NCBI RefSeq assembly: GCF_027409185.1
Contig: NC_084465.1
Coordinates: 31,785,864-31,849,863, forward strand
Direction: 5' to 3'
Length of the DNA stretch: 64,000 nucleotides
From: Cynocephalus volans
Taxonomy: Eukaryota; Chordata; Mammalia; Dermoptera; Cynocephalidae
Shown here in pieces: positions 23,180 through 37,009 of this stretch. Under the pieces are notes generated by a model, which worked only from the letters and a program-made list of their open reading frames with translations, searched no databases and was not told the DNA's origin. The translations under genes were made by a program, and so were the position numbers. Numbering within the stretch: the first letter of the stretch is position 1; every line of letters starts with the position of its first letter.

Positions 23180-26033
23180 CTAGATTAAAGAGAGTAGAGT
23201 TTATTATTAATATGAATGTAAAGAAAAAACCACTGGGGACTAGGATTAGAGGCTGACCTCAGTATAATAGGGCTGGGACTGAGCTCATACACTCTGTAAA
23301 GACAATTCTCCAATTTCTTAGAGTAACACAAATGTTCAATGAACCGATGCTTAACTCACACTCTATAGTCATATGCAAAGACACAAATATTTTTAATGAA
23401 AAGCTTATATTTTGCCATGCAGTATATTATTTTGAAGACAACCAGCATGTAAATAATCATCAAAAGTATTTTGATTAAAGTTGACTAGGAACATATACCC
23501 ACAAACCAGGTCATGTGTAGATAAACCAGAACAGAACCCAAAAGTTTTCCTTCTCCAAAGGCAATCCTCTTAGGTTCCTGTTCCATTCAGAAACATACCC
23601 CTGAGGAACTTTGCCACTGCAGTGACTCTCATGGGTTTGTGCCATTTTGATTCCAAGACTAGGCGAAGGAACAAAGCTAAGGGCTTGCAGGCTCTGATAT
23701 GGTTCAGCCTTTATATTAGGTCCCTGAAATTACCTGTGTTTTATTTCAAAGTATCTCACTTAATGGCCTTTTTCTTTTTAAAACTTATCCTGCCACTGTG
23801 ATTTTTCCCAATATGGCTAAGATAGATGAAAACAAGATTTCCACAGAAGCAATTTTGGTTTTGTAATCTAAAAGGATTATTGTTTTGGTGTTTAAAGATT
23901 AATATGAACCTAGGTCATTTCAGGGGGAAATTAAGAGCTGAATATGTATAGTTGGTTTCCTAGTTTATTAATTTATATTATATTTCTCTACTCTTTAGGA
24001 CACTGTAAATTCTCTTTTCACTCCAAAGACGAATTTCTACCAGTTATATGCTAGAAAATGTAATTGGGTGATTTGGTAGAAAATGAAAGAACTTTAAAAT
24101 GTATTTTACCCTTTGCAGTTTATATTAATGTTAATATATGAGAGATAACTCTCTTTATCTGACACTTTTATAATCCACTACTCAAATTAAAAGGTTTTGC
24201 AATTTCAGTTTTAAAAGTTTGCTTTGTTTGCTTTTTCTTTCTGAATAATTTTTTGGTAATTTTCAAGAAAGGAAGAGATTTGGGTTTAAATTAATTTCCC
24301 TTTCAAGTTCACATCCATTTCTGTTCCCCATGACCATAGTATGTTCTGAACAGGTCAGAACTAACATGACAAGAAGGAGAAGAAGTTTTGTGAGGCTCAT
24401 ATGAGATACTGTAAATGAACGGCTTTTGAAAATTATCAGTGGTATGATGAATAGGGACAGAGAAGGAGCCATCTATGCAAGAACCAGATGGCAGACTCTG
24501 CTGGGTCCATATCTATTGTCTCTTTTGGCAAAGACATAAGGGAGCAGAACTACTCTCTTTAATCACTTTGAAACTTTTCTGAATGCTGTGATGTGATATT
24601 CACATGGTATGACTAGAGGGGCAGAAATCCCCAGCAAACTTCCTTTGAGTTAGGGCATTGTCATCACAGGAGGAAGGGAACATAGCGTTTACATTTTTCA
24701 TCTTCAGGTTATTGGTCCATATTCAGTAAGTGTGGAAGCTACAGATGGTTGCAATGAAAGCTGCAACAACCTTCTGATGCTGATGTTAATTTCTTCCCAA
24801 TATGTCCTTTAGTGTCATTATCAGAGAGAGTTTACTGAGACTGATTAAAAGCGAAATCTTCATGTTGACTGGAAATGAGGAGGCAGTAGCCTATATTAAT
24901 GCAAATTTCTCACCAAATTAGTTCACTGTTACCTAGCAGAGAGCAGGGTGCTAAAAGAATCACAGAGCAACTATGCTTGGGGGATTAGAAAAGGAATGGC
25001 ATCAACCAGTGAGGGAAGACACAGATAAGATGCCTCTGGGAATGGATTGGGACCATTTGAGATTGTGAGCCATATCAAGGATTCAGAAGTAGAAGGTAGG
25101 GACACCCAGAGGACTCATCCTCCACGCTTGGGTTTCAGTCCCTGATGCTTTCCAGAGTGCATGTAAGTAAGGTACCCACTGTGGGGAGCTGGAGCTTTAC
25201 TAATGAGCTCCCTTTGTGTGTTACCAGAGGGAACATTAATTAATTACAGGGATGAACATCTTTAAATCTGCAGCCAAGGAAATGCCTTTTTTTTTTTTAA
25301 AGCATAGCATCAGGTTATATCTAGGTTGTGTTTACATGTAGGTGGTGTAGGCAATCTGTGTGAAATGAGCAGTTACTGACTCCATATTTCTCCGAGCTTT
25401 AGCTGCTGCATTGATTACATTTGTGGACATCCCATGTTAAAGTTCAAGGCTTTGATGCTTGTTAAAACGTGATCCCCATACCACTAACATGTCCGTAGTG
25501 CATCTAGTTTTCATATGTGTTCTATCATTGCATTTTCGTAATATTTCTATTAGGTAAGTAGAGCAGGTAATACTGTCCTATTTTGTACACTAAGACACTC
25601 AGGCACTGAAGTAGATTTGCTACTTACTGATATATCCTTTTTCTAATATTACTGTATGTGTGTGTGTCTTTGGGAAGGTCAGAAATGGAAACTTTTCATA
25701 GTCTTTTAGAGTTTGGTACAAATGAATATCGGGTTTTAAAAAATTTGGAAGCGGGAGCAGGGGATAACAAGAAATTAGTAAAGGTCCACAAAAAATGAAT
25801 CCATCGTGTAATGATATAGATAAATAAATAAACAAACAAACAAATAAATAAATTCATGAACAAGAAGAAAAATTGGGGTGTAGATTTGTATGGCAGGTAG
25901 GGTACAATGGTGTATATACTGCTGGTGTAAACACGTGGAAATAGCTTGCCATTCAGAGAAAAAAAAAAGGTGCAGAATGAGGTGAGACCCAAACTGTTGT
26001 TCCTTCTTTCCTGAGAGGGAACAGAAGCATTTC

Positions 26034-26049
26034 CAAGGCTGTAGTTACT
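26034..26049. repeat. Target-site duplication, left copy, of the inverted L1
   Basis: CAAGGCTGTAGTTACT is present here and again at 29941-29956, identical over 16 bp. The pair brackets the L1 exactly and fixes both of its ends. Confidence 0.95.
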
Positions 26050-29000
26050 TTTCTTTTTTTAAATTTTATTTTGTCCATATACATTGTGGCTGATTATTGC
26101 TCCCCATCATCAAAACCTCCCGCCCTTCTCCCTCCCCCCTTCCCCCCCAACAATGTCCTTTCTGTTTGCTTGTCGTATCAACTTCAAATAATTGTGGTTG
26201 TTATATCTTCTTCCCCCCCCCCCCCGGTTTGTGTGTGTGTGTGTGTGTGTGTGTCTGTGTGTGTGTGTGAATTTATATATTAATTTTTAGCTCCCACCTA
26301 TAAATGAGAACATGTGGTATTTCTCTTTCTGTGCCTGACTTGTTTCACTTAATATAATTCTCTCAAGGTCCATCCATGTTGTTGCAAATGGCAGTATTTC
26401 ATTCGTTTTTATAGCTGAGTAGTATTCCATTGTGTAGATGTACCACATTTTCCGTATCCACTCATCCGATGATGGGCATTTGGGCTGGTTCCAACTCTTG
26501 GCTATTGTAAAGAGTGTTGCGATAAACATTGGGAAACAGGTATACCTTCGACTTGATGATTTCCATTCCTCTGGGTATATTCCCAACAGTGGGATAGCTG
26601 GGTCGTATGGTAGATCTATCTACAATTGTTTGAGGAACCTCCATACCATTTTCCATAGAGGCTGCACCATTTTGCAGTCCCACCAACAATGTATGAGAGA
26701 TCCTTTTTCTCCGCAGCCTCGCCAGCATTTATAGTTCATAGTCTTTTGGATTTTAGCCATCCTAACTGGGGTTAGATGGTATCTCAATGTGGTTTTGATT
26801 TGCATTTCCCGGATGCTGAGTGATGTTGAGCATTTTTTCATATGTCTGTTGGCCATTTGTATATCTTCCTTAGAGAAATGCCTACTTAACTCTTTTGCCC
26901 ATTTTTTAATTGGGTTGCTTGTTTTCTTCTTGTACAGTTGTTTGAGTTCCTTATATATTCTGGATATTAATCCTTTGTCAGATGTATATTTTGCAAATAT
27001 TTTCTCCCACTCTGTTGGTTGTCTTTTAACTCTTTTAATTGTTTCTTTTGCTGTGCAGAAGCTTTTTAGTTTGATATAATCCCATTTGTTTATTTTTCCT
27101 TTGGTTGCCCGTGCTTTTGGGGTCGTATTCATGAAGTCTGTGCCCAGTCCTATTTCCTGAAGTGTTTCTCCTATGTTTTCTTTAAGAAGTTTTATTGTTT
27201 CAGGGTGTATATTTAAATCCTTAATCCATTTTGAGTTGATTTTAGTATACGGCGAGAGGTATGGATCTAGTTTCATTCTCCTGCATATGGATATCCAGTT
27301 GTCCCAGCACCATTTGCTGAAGAGGCAGTCCCTTCCCCACTGAATAGGCTTGGTGCCTTTGTCAAAGATCAGCTGACAGTAAGTGTGTGGGTTGATTTCT
27401 GGATTCTCTATTCTATTCCATTGGTCAGTGTGTCTGTTTTTATGCCAGTACCATACTGTTTTGGTTATTATAGCTTTGTAGTATAGCTTAAAATCAGGTA
27501 GTGTTATGCCTCCAGCTTTATTTTTTTTGCTCAGCATTGCTTTGGCTATGCGTGGTCTTTTATTGTTCCATATAAATGTCTGGATAGTTTTTTCCATTTC
27601 TGAGAAAAATGTCTTTGGAATTTTGATGGGGATTGCATTGAATTTGTATATCACTTTGGGTAGTATGGACATTTTCACTATGTTGATTCTTCCAATCCAA
27701 GAGCATGGGATATCTTTCCATCTTCTTGTATCCTCTCTAATTTCTCTCAGCAGTGGTTTGTAGTTCTCATTATAGAGATTTTTCACCTCCTTGGTTAACT
27801 CAATTCCTAAGTATTTTATTTATTTGGTGGCTATTGTAAATGGGCAGGCTTTCTTGATTTCTCTTTCTGCATGTTCACTATTGGAGAAAAGAAATGCTAC
27901 TGATTTTTGTGTGTTGATTTTGTATCCTGCTACTGTGCTGAAATCATTTATCAATTCCAGCAGTTTTTCTGTAGAGGTTTTAGGCTGTTCGATATATAGG
28001 ATCATGTCATCTGCAAACAGGGACAGTTTGACTTCATCTTTTCCAATCTGAATGCCTTTATTTCCTTCTCTTCTCTGATTGCTCTGGCTAGTATTTCCAA
28101 CACTATGTTGAATAGGAGTGGTGAGAGTGGGCATCCTTGTCTAGTGCCTGTTCTTAAAGGAAAAGCTTTCAGCTTTTCCCCATTCAGGGTGATATTGGCT
28201 GTGGGTTTGGCATATATGGCTTTAATTATGTTGAGATACTTTCCCTCTATACCTAACTTATAGAGGGTCTTTGTCATGAATGAGTGCTGAACTTTATCAA
28301 ATGCTTTTTCAGCATCTATAGAGATGATCATATGGTCCTTGTGTTTGAGTTTATTAATATGGTGTATCACATTTATTGATTTGCGTATGTTGAACCAACC
28401 ATGCATCCCTGGGATGAATCCCACTTGATTGTGATGAATAATTTTACGTATGTGTTGCTGTATTCTGTTTGCTAGTAATTTAGTGAGGATTTTTGCATCT
28501 ATATTCATCAAGGATATTGGCCTGTAGTTTTCTTTTTTGGTTATATCTTTACCTGGTTTTGGTATCAGGATGATGTTTGCTTCATAGAATGAGTTTGGGA
28601 GATTTGCATCTGTTTCAATCTTTTGGAATAGTTTGTAAAGAATCGGTGTCAATTCCTGTTTGAAGGTTTGGTAAAATTCTGCTGTGGTTCCATCTGGTCC
28701 TGGGCTTTTCTTTGTTGGGAGCCTTCTGATAACAGCTTCAATCTCCATTATTGTTATTGGTCTGTTCAAATTTTCTACGTCTTCACGGTTCAGTTTTGGG
28801 AGCTTGTGTGTGTCCAGAAATTTATCCATTTCCTCCAGATTTTCAAATTTGTTGGCGTATAGTTGTTTATAGTAGTCTCGAATGATTCCTTGTATTTCAG
28901 ATGAATCAGTTGTAATATCGCCTTTTTCATTTCTAATTTTTGTTATTTGAGTCTTCTCTCTTCTTTTTTTTGTTAGCCATGCTAATGGTTTGTCAATTTT

Positions 29001-29940
29001 ATTTATCTTTTCAAAAAACCAACTTTTTGATTCGTTGATCTTTTGAATTGTTTTTTGGTTTTCAATTTCATTCAGAAAGGATGGATAAAGATTTACCATG
29101 CAAACAGAAAAGAAAAACGAGCTGGAGTAGCTATTCTTATATCTGACAAAATAGACTTTAAACTAAAAACCATAAAAAGAGACAATGAGGGACACTACTT
29201 AATGATAAAAGGACTGATCCATCAAGAAGACATAACAATCATAAATATGTATGCACCCAATGTTGGAGCAGCCAGATTTATAAAACAAACTCTATTAGAC
29301 CTAAAGAAGGAAATAGACACTAATACCATAATAGCAGGGGACCTGAACACCCCACTGTCAATATTAGACAGATCATCTAGGCAAAGAATCAGTAGAGAAA
29401 CACAAAATCTAAACAAGACTCTAGACCAATTGGAATTGGCAGATATCTACAGAACATTCCACCCAACAACCTCAGAATATTCATTTTTCTCATCAGCACA
29501 TGGATCATTCTCCAGGATAGATCACATATAAAGTCACAAATCAAGTCTCAATAAATTCAAAAAAATTGCAATTATCCCATGTATCTTCTCAGACCACAAT
29601 GGATTAAAACTAGAAATTAATAACAAACGAACCTCTGGAAACTATACAAACACATGGAAATTAAACAGCATTCTACTTAATGACATATGGGTCCAAGAAG
29701 AAATCAAGCAGGAAATCAAAAAATTTATTGAAACTAATGAAAACAATGATACATCATACCAAAACCTGTGGGATACTGCAAAAGCAGTATTGAGGGGAAA
29801 ATTTATTGCATTAAACGCTCACTTCAGAAGAATAGAAAGATGGCAAGTGAACAAACTAACACTTCACCTTAAAGAACTAGAAAAACAAGAACAATCCAAA
29901 CCTAAAGTTAGGAGACGGAAAGAAATCATTAAGATCAGAG
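26050..29940 (-). mobile_element. L1 retrotransposon with 5' inversion (twin-priming type), 3.9 kb
   Basis: The part at 26050 to about 29075 is on the minus strand: 3' UTR, then L1 ORF2 with the C-terminal domain (388-codon frame, 27786-26620) and reverse transcriptase (365-codon frame, 29099-28002, with [18 protein letters not shown] and [14 protein letters not shown]). The part at about 29078-29940 is on the plus strand and encodes the preceding ORF2 piece, the C-terminal endonuclease and linker, with IAGDLNTPLS and SRIDHI motifs. The plus part ends at the ORF2 point where the minus part begins, so almost nothing was lost. Perfect 16-bp target duplications flank it. ORF2 is broken by at least a frameshift near 28045 and stops near 27818 and 26620, and ORF1 is absent, so the copy is immobile. 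Confidence 0.95.
26213..26270. repeat. Poly(C) run and (TG)n microsatellite in the L1 3' UTR
   Basis: Thirteen C bases at 26213-26225 are followed by GGTTTG and an alternating TG tract, interrupted once by TC, to 26270. It lies in the 3' UTR of the inserted L1, where G/C-rich tracts are usual. Confidence 0.9.
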
Positions 29941-29956
29941 CAAGGCTGTAGTTACT
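29941..29956. repeat. Target-site duplication, right copy, of the inverted L1
   Basis: CAAGGCTGTAGTTACT, identical to 26034-26049. Host intron sequence resumes immediately after it with GAAGAAGG. Confidence 0.95.
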
Positions 29957-31659
29957 GAAGAAGGAAGCTTACCCCAGGTTTACTGAATGTGCAGAATGTT
30001 CCAGCCTTCTTAACTAATCTTTTGAAATGAACATTTTGTCTCTTAGAGTTTATTATTTCTTCCAAAAGTAAATTTATTATCACTAAAGAAAGGAACTTGT
30101 CTGAGCCAAATATAGAAAACAAGATATTTATAGAAGGTAGTATTTAACTTTCAATTCCAGAGTCAAGCTTATTTTATGAAGAGTTACATAACTTCATTAA
30201 CCCTTCCAGACAGTATTGATCTTCTATCATTCTTTATTCAATTATTTATTGCTGATTTTTCTGGGTAGTACGAATATCAGTTCACAGTAAAGATTTTTGT
30301 CTCTTCCTCATCTGTGAATGGTGTCAGGGCCATAGCACTCACCCCACTACATACATGCAGCCACTTCTCCCTCTGATGGACACGCTCCACTGTATACACG
30401 CTCCGCACATGCCTACTGGTCAGGGGAGAGCCCTCACCTGGGTGTTTCCTAAGCCTCCTCCTTAGGATGCCTAACACTCAGAACATCTTTGTATTTTAAC
30501 ATGTGCTGGTGAATTTAAATTTGTAATGGTCGAGAAAGAAGAAATGCCTCTATCAAAAGATATTAACCCCCGATATCCAGTAATTTCTTAAACACCATTG
30601 CATCGAAAATGTGAAGGCCCAAAGAAGTCTCAACTCTTCTCAATGTAGAGAGTTTACACATAATTATCCAAATCCAAAGATTAGAGTATCACTTCTTTCT
30701 TTAGATGTTTCTATTTAAATGGCTAGACTAGGGAAGGGAAAAGAAAGGAGTGAAAATCTGGCTGAAAGATTTTTTTTTAAAAAAAACTATTTTAAAAGAT
30801 ATCCTCAAGGTTTGTATACGGTCTTTGGCAGCATGCAAGACTTGAGTGCGAATAAACAGACAGAATAGAACTTTTATTTGTAAGTTTTAACTTAGGGTAA
30901 CAAAACCATCTACTAATGATTTAACTATTGAATTTGGAAACTCACACTCCTCTTAACAACTTTCTATTAGATATGGTAATAGAGACAAGGATGACTGGAC
31001 AGCTACATCTATAGACTCATCCACTGGTAGCAGATTTGCAACTACTTCATGCCTTTCTAAATTTTTAAAAAATTGTTTAATTGTGGTGAAAAACAGGTAA
31101 CATAAAATATACTACCTTAGTCATTTTTTAAGTGTATAGTTCAATATATTTACATTATTGTTCCTTCTTCTACATTTTATCAAAGTTGGCATTACACATT
31201 AAAAAGAAACACTTTTGTTTTCTCTTGATATTTGCGATGGTGAGACCAGACGCAGGAATGTCCTCAATTATATTTCCACAGGTATGAGCAGACTGCTGAA
31301 TTTTAGAACATCCTCTTCGATTTTCTGAGCTGTTCACCACCAAGGATTTCAATAGCCTTCCAAAATGGCCCATCATAAGGGAAAACAATCAAAGCTGGGA
31401 CCGGGAAATGAAGTAGGTCTGCTATGTCACTTTAACCCTTTCCAGTCTTACTTGTTCCTTAAAACAGTAATAATACATAAGATAATCAAAATTCAGTTGG
31501 CATAAATGAAGTGTCTAAGTGGATGACTAGTCAAGGAAGGTTTATGCTCCTAAGAGACCACTAAGTGGAATTAATTTTTCCAAGAGCATAATTAACAAAG
31601 AAATGTGTCTTTTAGTAATAGGGAGAAAATCCCCCACCATAGGGCAAGGAGATCCTTAC

Positions 31660-32613
31660 CTGAGAAAGAAAAAATAAAGGTTCGTCTCTGTACCCTAGCC
31701 TTGTGTAGACAAATATGGGCAGAGCGTAATCGTGGGATGTCATGACGGAGATCCTCATGGATTCATGCACCCGAAATTGAGAGAAGCGCAAAATGTTTTC
31801 ACTATCTGCAAGGGATTTCCTGACACCAATAGAAGGATATAAAGCAGCACTACTGTTCCAGAGCCAAGAGAGCTCATTGTTTCTCAGAACCTCCTCTTCT
31901 GGGCATGACCCAGTATAGTTTGGGGCATAGACATTATAATTGTGGCAATCAGGATATAAATAATAACCCCAAAGTCCATTGGGTCGGCTCTTAATTCCCA
32001 ATTTAATGGTTTCCTTCATGAAAGCTTTTGCGCTTTCTTCAAAAGTTGATTTGGCTAAATATTCAAGGTCAGTAGCTGATACATTCTTTTTCATATCAGA
32101 AATTAGCTTTCTTGACTTCTGTCGATAGACATCTTTTGTGTTCCAGTTCCGTGCCCACTGTGGTCGCCAATATTCCCAGTCTATAACAGCAAGTCCACTG
32201 AAATCTTCAGCAGGGATGTAATAAGTAATATCTTGGTCAGCTTTTTCCAGATGTCCTTGCAAACTTGTGTTCTGGGGGAGACCCCCATTAATGGGGAATC
32301 CCTGTGATGTATACCAGGGATAGTATCCCAATCTGTTGACATAAAATATGGTGACATTTTGTCCCCTGGCCTTGGCCAATGGGCTTCCAATCACCTGAAA
32401 CATTTTCAAATTTAGTCTTAAATTATATTTTATCAAACACTGATCTGTGGGAGCATTCCACGCGGCTATAAAAGGTTTCCTTTGATAAACTGGAAGTCTG
32501 GCAGGTTTTAGAGAAGAGATAGACTTCAAAATAAAAAATATGTGTAGCCATGATGAGAGATGTATTGGGTGAATAACACAAAAACTTATTTGTCCTTCAG
32601 ATAATTGTTTCAT
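31660..32613 (-). CDS. HYAL4: HYAL4 first coding exon: signal peptide and catalytic core
   Basis: Hyaluronidase-4 is a glycoside hydrolase family 56 enzyme; the human protein is described mainly as a chondroitin sulfate hydrolase at the cell surface. This exon encodes residues 1-318. A hydrophobic segment at about 20-34 acts as signal, and the mature domain starts near KPARLPVYQRKPFIAAWNAPT. The active-site block VIDWEYWRPQWARNW has Asp145 and Glu147, the pair needed for hydrolysis, so catalysis should be intact. Other conserved blocks are GYYLYPDCHNYN (221-226 region) and ALYPSIGV. N-glycosylation sites are seen at N86, N115, N177, N232 and N253. The exon ends FFLSQ at a CAG|GTAAGG donor. 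The ATG at 32613 follows the stops in the leader and matches the known start. HYALP1 lies about 10 kb upstream in the same direction. Confidence 0.97.
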
Positions 32614-32664
32614 GATAAGGTAAAAATTTTATGCTATGTTCTGCTTTAACGCACGCTGGATGAC
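32614..32664 (-). other. HYAL4: Probable 5' UTR part of the HYAL4 first coding exon
   Basis: On the minus strand a pyrimidine-rich tract ending TCTCTCCACAG|GTCATCC gives a good acceptor, placing the exon start at 32664, 51 bp before the ATG. Mammalian HYAL genes carry upstream non-coding exons, so this is plausible. The upstream exon and promoter were not found. Confidence 0.55.
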
Positions 32665-35600
32665 CTGTGGAGAGATTTAATTTCCTGTTAGTGATAATTC
32701 TGAGGGAAAAGACTCAAGTATTGAATGGGTATTATTACTATTTTATATTTATATTTAATAAAAGCAATGTTTTATTTCCAAGCCCTCAAGGAAAGTACTG
32801 ACCAAAGTGATATTTTATTGCCAATAATAAAAATATACTGATAAATATTTAACAGAATGGAAGACAGAGCAGAGCCACCAAGTTCAAAGTTGTATCCTCA
32901 ATTCTGCAGCACTGATTATTAACCTGCTTTCTGATAAAAGCTTATTACAGCCAGTAATAAGCATTTATTTTTTTCCTCGGATGAATTTCTCCTCTTTTGA
33001 AATATCAGTGTTCTGCAAACTGGCTCTAAGCATTCCAGCAAAAAAAACCCAAAATATTTTAATGGTAGAGGTTTCTTGATTAAGATTTCTTCATAAGATT
33101 TTCTTTAAGACTCGATTTCCATTGGTTTATAATATAATTTACTTTATAATATTGTCTTTAAAGCCCATAGTTAATCATTAGTTACTGAATTTTATTACAA
33201 TTCTATTTGATGTTATTATCAAATAATACTGATGTCCTTTTATCTGAGAAAATGTCAGAACTATGCTATCTCGATAGAACAAAATTGTTTCCTTCTCCTC
33301 AAAATTAAGCTTAAGTTTTGTAAATATATGAAAATGACTATTTCAGCATCACTTGTGCTAATGGAAAATTCACTATTATTCAATGTAAAATGCCATATTT
33401 TTAATGAAGCAAGACTATTGTGCATTTTTAAGACATGCAATCTTATGTCTTAAAATCTTATGAAAATATGATCATCCTTGTATAAAAGTATATAAATAGA
33501 CTTTGTCAAAAAGTATTATTTCTCTTTCAGGACTTGAAATTTCTTGCAGCCTAGATCAACAGCTTTCTTGGGAAAGCACACAAAGTCTTGGGGCCACATT
33601 TTGAATAAAATATTCCCTCTGTCAACCTGTTTTTAACTAAGCTCCTTAAAATAACATTAAGGTGATTTACATCTTCAGTTTTCTAATTAAAGTTTTTGAA
33701 CTAAAAAGCAGTCTAGTGGTCTGAGAACTGTTACTTACGTCCTTTCAATGTCCAAAGTTAAGATAACTCAAGACACCGTCTCCCACAAATATGACCCAAG
33801 CCATTGACTGGAAGAGCTCAGAGACTAGTCGGGGTAACCAGACGGTAACTAGGGATGGGGAGCTGAGGCTCAACCTCAGGCTTGAGGCCTGGAACAGTAT
33901 TTGAACAGGAGAATTTGATCCAGGTTCTCCAGCTGCTGGAACCAAATGGAAGGTCAAGCATTTGAGAAGTCAAAGGTGGCAAAATCACATTGTCCTGTCT
34001 CAGGGAAACATGGTTTAAAATCAATTTCTGCCTCAGTCCTGACAGGAATGGCTTGGAAACTAGGGTTCACCCAGCTTTGCAAATGGCACCCATCTCTCTG
34101 TACAGGCATACATATTTCAGAAATTTGGCCAAGTGGAAATGCGCAGGGATTTACTCCAACCTGTTTGCATTGAAGAGGGATATATTTGTACTGGAAACAG
34201 AAGACTGGAAATTTCTATCTGAATTTCAAATGCACAAAATCTTTCACCTAGAAATTCTGCTTCTATATTACTTATTGCTTCATTGCTTGTAATTACCAAG
34301 GTTGGAAACAAATGTCCGTCATTAAGGGAAAGGTTAAACGAAGCATGACTTTCTACATAATGGTATGCTATGCACCTATAATAAAGAATAAGGTTGCCTC
34401 TACATATTGATATGGACATTCACCAGATATTAAAATATTCTTTAAAGTATATATTTGTTTACAAGTGTCCGTACATATTCTTCAATTTTTTAAAAAGTAA
34501 TGTGTATAAAATGTTGCCATCTTTCTAAGAAAGGGATATACAGTGTTAAAAATGATAGCATTTTATATATCCAAACATAATACCATAGTACTTACGACTA
34601 TTCTGTGTCAACTGAAGCCTTTTGAAAATTATGCTTATGAACTGGAACTTAAATTTTAATTTTCTAATCTATGAATATACGACAGAATCTTGCCCACCAA
34701 TCCTGCCCCTATGCCTCTCTGCAAGCCTGTTGCCCTTTCCCTTGTTGAAGTTTTCACACAGGTTTTCTAACCCAGATGGCAATCCCTCTGAATTAGATTG
34801 CTCTATGGACATTTTACCACTATGTTCTGACCACCCGGTATCTGAGTCATGTCTGGGTTTACGATGCCCTTTGGCACTGCAACTAATGTTTCCTACTTGA
34901 AATAGTCCTGCCAACCTTCAGTAAACTTGACTATAAGCTGTCAAACCCATCAAAAGTACACAATCTGAGAAGATTTGGGCACATAGAGAAAATAAGAGCT
35001 GGTGAAATTGTGTTTGCATGTATTTTTCTTCACTTTTTAGGTTTAGATCTTGTATGATTAGCTGCATAGGTATTCCATATGTCCATTTAAGGCTCTAAGC
35101 TTCCACTCAGGTACACCCTCCAGATAGATGGTGAAACTCTTGATGTTGCAAATGAATGTGCCAATCACCCTGATCATCAACCACATTTTATTAAGTATTT
35201 GTTTATGTTATCATGGAACCAAGTGAATTATGCTTTGTTTCTATCAAAAAATACGCTTGTTAAAACACCAACTGTAGTAGTTAACTAATTTTTAATTTGC
35301 ATGTATTTTTCAAAAGACGGTTAGAGAGCTTGTTCCCTACTTTGGTTGCTTATTCACAGGATATGAGAACTGTGTTGCATGTGGGTTAGTATAGAAAGTT
35401 GAGTTTCTGCATTAACTATAACAACTCATACTAACCATAAATGTGAAGCAAATACTTTTTTACCGAAATAATTTTTAATTCTTTAAAAGTAAGTTTACTT
35501 TTCCAAGACTGCTAATTGTGTGGTTTAATTACACAAACTTTATAACTTGAAAATATTTTAAAATAGATTTTAATTTCCAAATATAATCTTGAGAAAATTT

Positions 35601-37009
35601 CCTAATATAATAAGGAAATTCAGAAATGCTCCAATCATGGATTCTGGGTTGAACTAAGGATGCAGTGGGTTGTTCTGAAATGCCTATGGCAAAGACAGAA
35701 GTAATTCCAGCCTAAGATAACAGCCACTTTTGAACCGCCCAATATATTGTGTTAAATAAATATGTCTCCTAGAAAATGGAATTTGTTTTTTTGGGGGGGG
35801 GTTCCAAATTGATGATAGGACAGAACATGAGTTTCATTAATTTGGATCAATTACGAATATTAGACCTGTGCTTGGTGCTTAGGGAAAGAGGGTTTATTCT
35901 GTGAGAAAGACAACTGAACATTGTTTTTGTAAGAAAATCATGCATCTTCCACTGTGTTATATACAGAAAAATTCAAAACTAAGGAGAGTAAGGTTTCAAC
36001 AAACAAGTAATTACAGATGACTGTGTAACTTTAATTAATGAATTTGTCAAAGCATTCCAAAGAATCAGATTCACATAGAAATTTGTTGCTGAGGAAACGT
36101 GTTACATATTATAATTCTCAAAAAATATATAAAGAATATAAACCTGAATCTCTGTACATGAATTGTTCTGTAGTTTGTTATTTTAAAAAAAGTTTTAACT
36201 TTCTCCATATAACACCTATTTTAACTCTTTCTTCATGACTCTAAGTAAACACTAATTAAGAATCTAAGCACTTCAGTTCAACAAGAGATCTTTCTTACAT
36301 CATCAAACTGAATTCTAATTTAAAAGCAAGGCTGAAATAAATCATGTGACTAAGCTTACCTTGATATTGCTACAATAGCATAGCATTTATCAGTATGATA
36401 ACTATCTCGAGTAACAATGATTCTAACGTGTGACACATTTATTGGAGGGATTCTGAAATCAATGAAACAAACAGAAAACTCAGTGCAACTGTAGTTGTAC
36501 CTGATTGGCATGTAAGAGGGTTTAAAGGCTACTATAAAAAAGAAAACACGTGAGGGGTATAGAAAAGAAGGTTTTGTATAAACAGGTGTAGAGAATCAAA
36601 ATTATTATTAAGATAATTCAAGTCAACATATGCCAATGGAGGGGTGAAAGTTTTGTCTTATAAGGTTTCTGTTTGTTTTGCTTTAATGTGAGGTGTTTGG
36701 AAAAAAGAAAGCCTGTCCTTTTGTTACTCAGGATCTGGCAATGACGAGGTTAGGGATAATCAAGTTTTATTGCCTAAACTATCTTATTCGACTACTAATT
36801 TTTCAAGTCTTTCATTTATTTTTGATGTATATGACCATTGAAGTAGATAGAGTTTTTCCCCATCCTTAGGATGTTACTTGACTTTAAGATTTTCTCTCTC
36901 CAATGGATTAAATGATTTAAGATTTATCTTCCTACTACTGTTTTGGTACTTGTTCTTTCTTTCTTTTATGTAAAATCTAAATCTATTTATCCATATGTAT
37001 ATACATGTA
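32665..37009. other. Intergenic; no gene recognised, one weak ancient L1-like tail
   Basis: AT-rich sequence between HYAL4 and HYALP1. At about 34190-34450 the plus strand resembles an old L1 3' tail (CCTAGAAATTCTGCTTCTA .. TGGAAACAAATGTCCGTCATTAAGG). Open frames up to 100 codons at 33990-34420 overlap on both strands and show no similarity. A poly(G) run lies near 35792-35801. The HYAL4 promoter probably lies within this gap but cannot be pointed to. Confidence 0.5.

Larger units (their letters stand above)
23180..31659 (-). other. HYAL4: HYAL4 first coding intron with an L1 insertion
   Basis: This intron of 8,480 bp runs from the GTAAGG donor at 31659-31654 to the acceptor before 23179. 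Without the L1 at 26050-29940 and its duplicated target it would be about 4.6 kb. A MIR-like scrap lies at about 25500-25620 and an old L1-like piece (AACATAAAATATACTACC..) at about 31065-31180. I see nothing in the stretches 23200-25500, 25700-26030 and 29960-31060. Confidence 0.85.

Noticed and set aside
26287-26586. 99-codon and overlapping open frames around 26287-28134 as host genes
   Set aside because: They are pieces or antisense shadows of the L1 ORF2 in the inverted insertion, with familiar L1 C-terminal sequence on the minus strand.
33745-34419. Cluster of overlapping 70-100 codon frames on both strands
   Set aside because: The frames overlap each other in several registers, have no similarity or splice sites, and part of the DNA looks like an ancient L1 tail.
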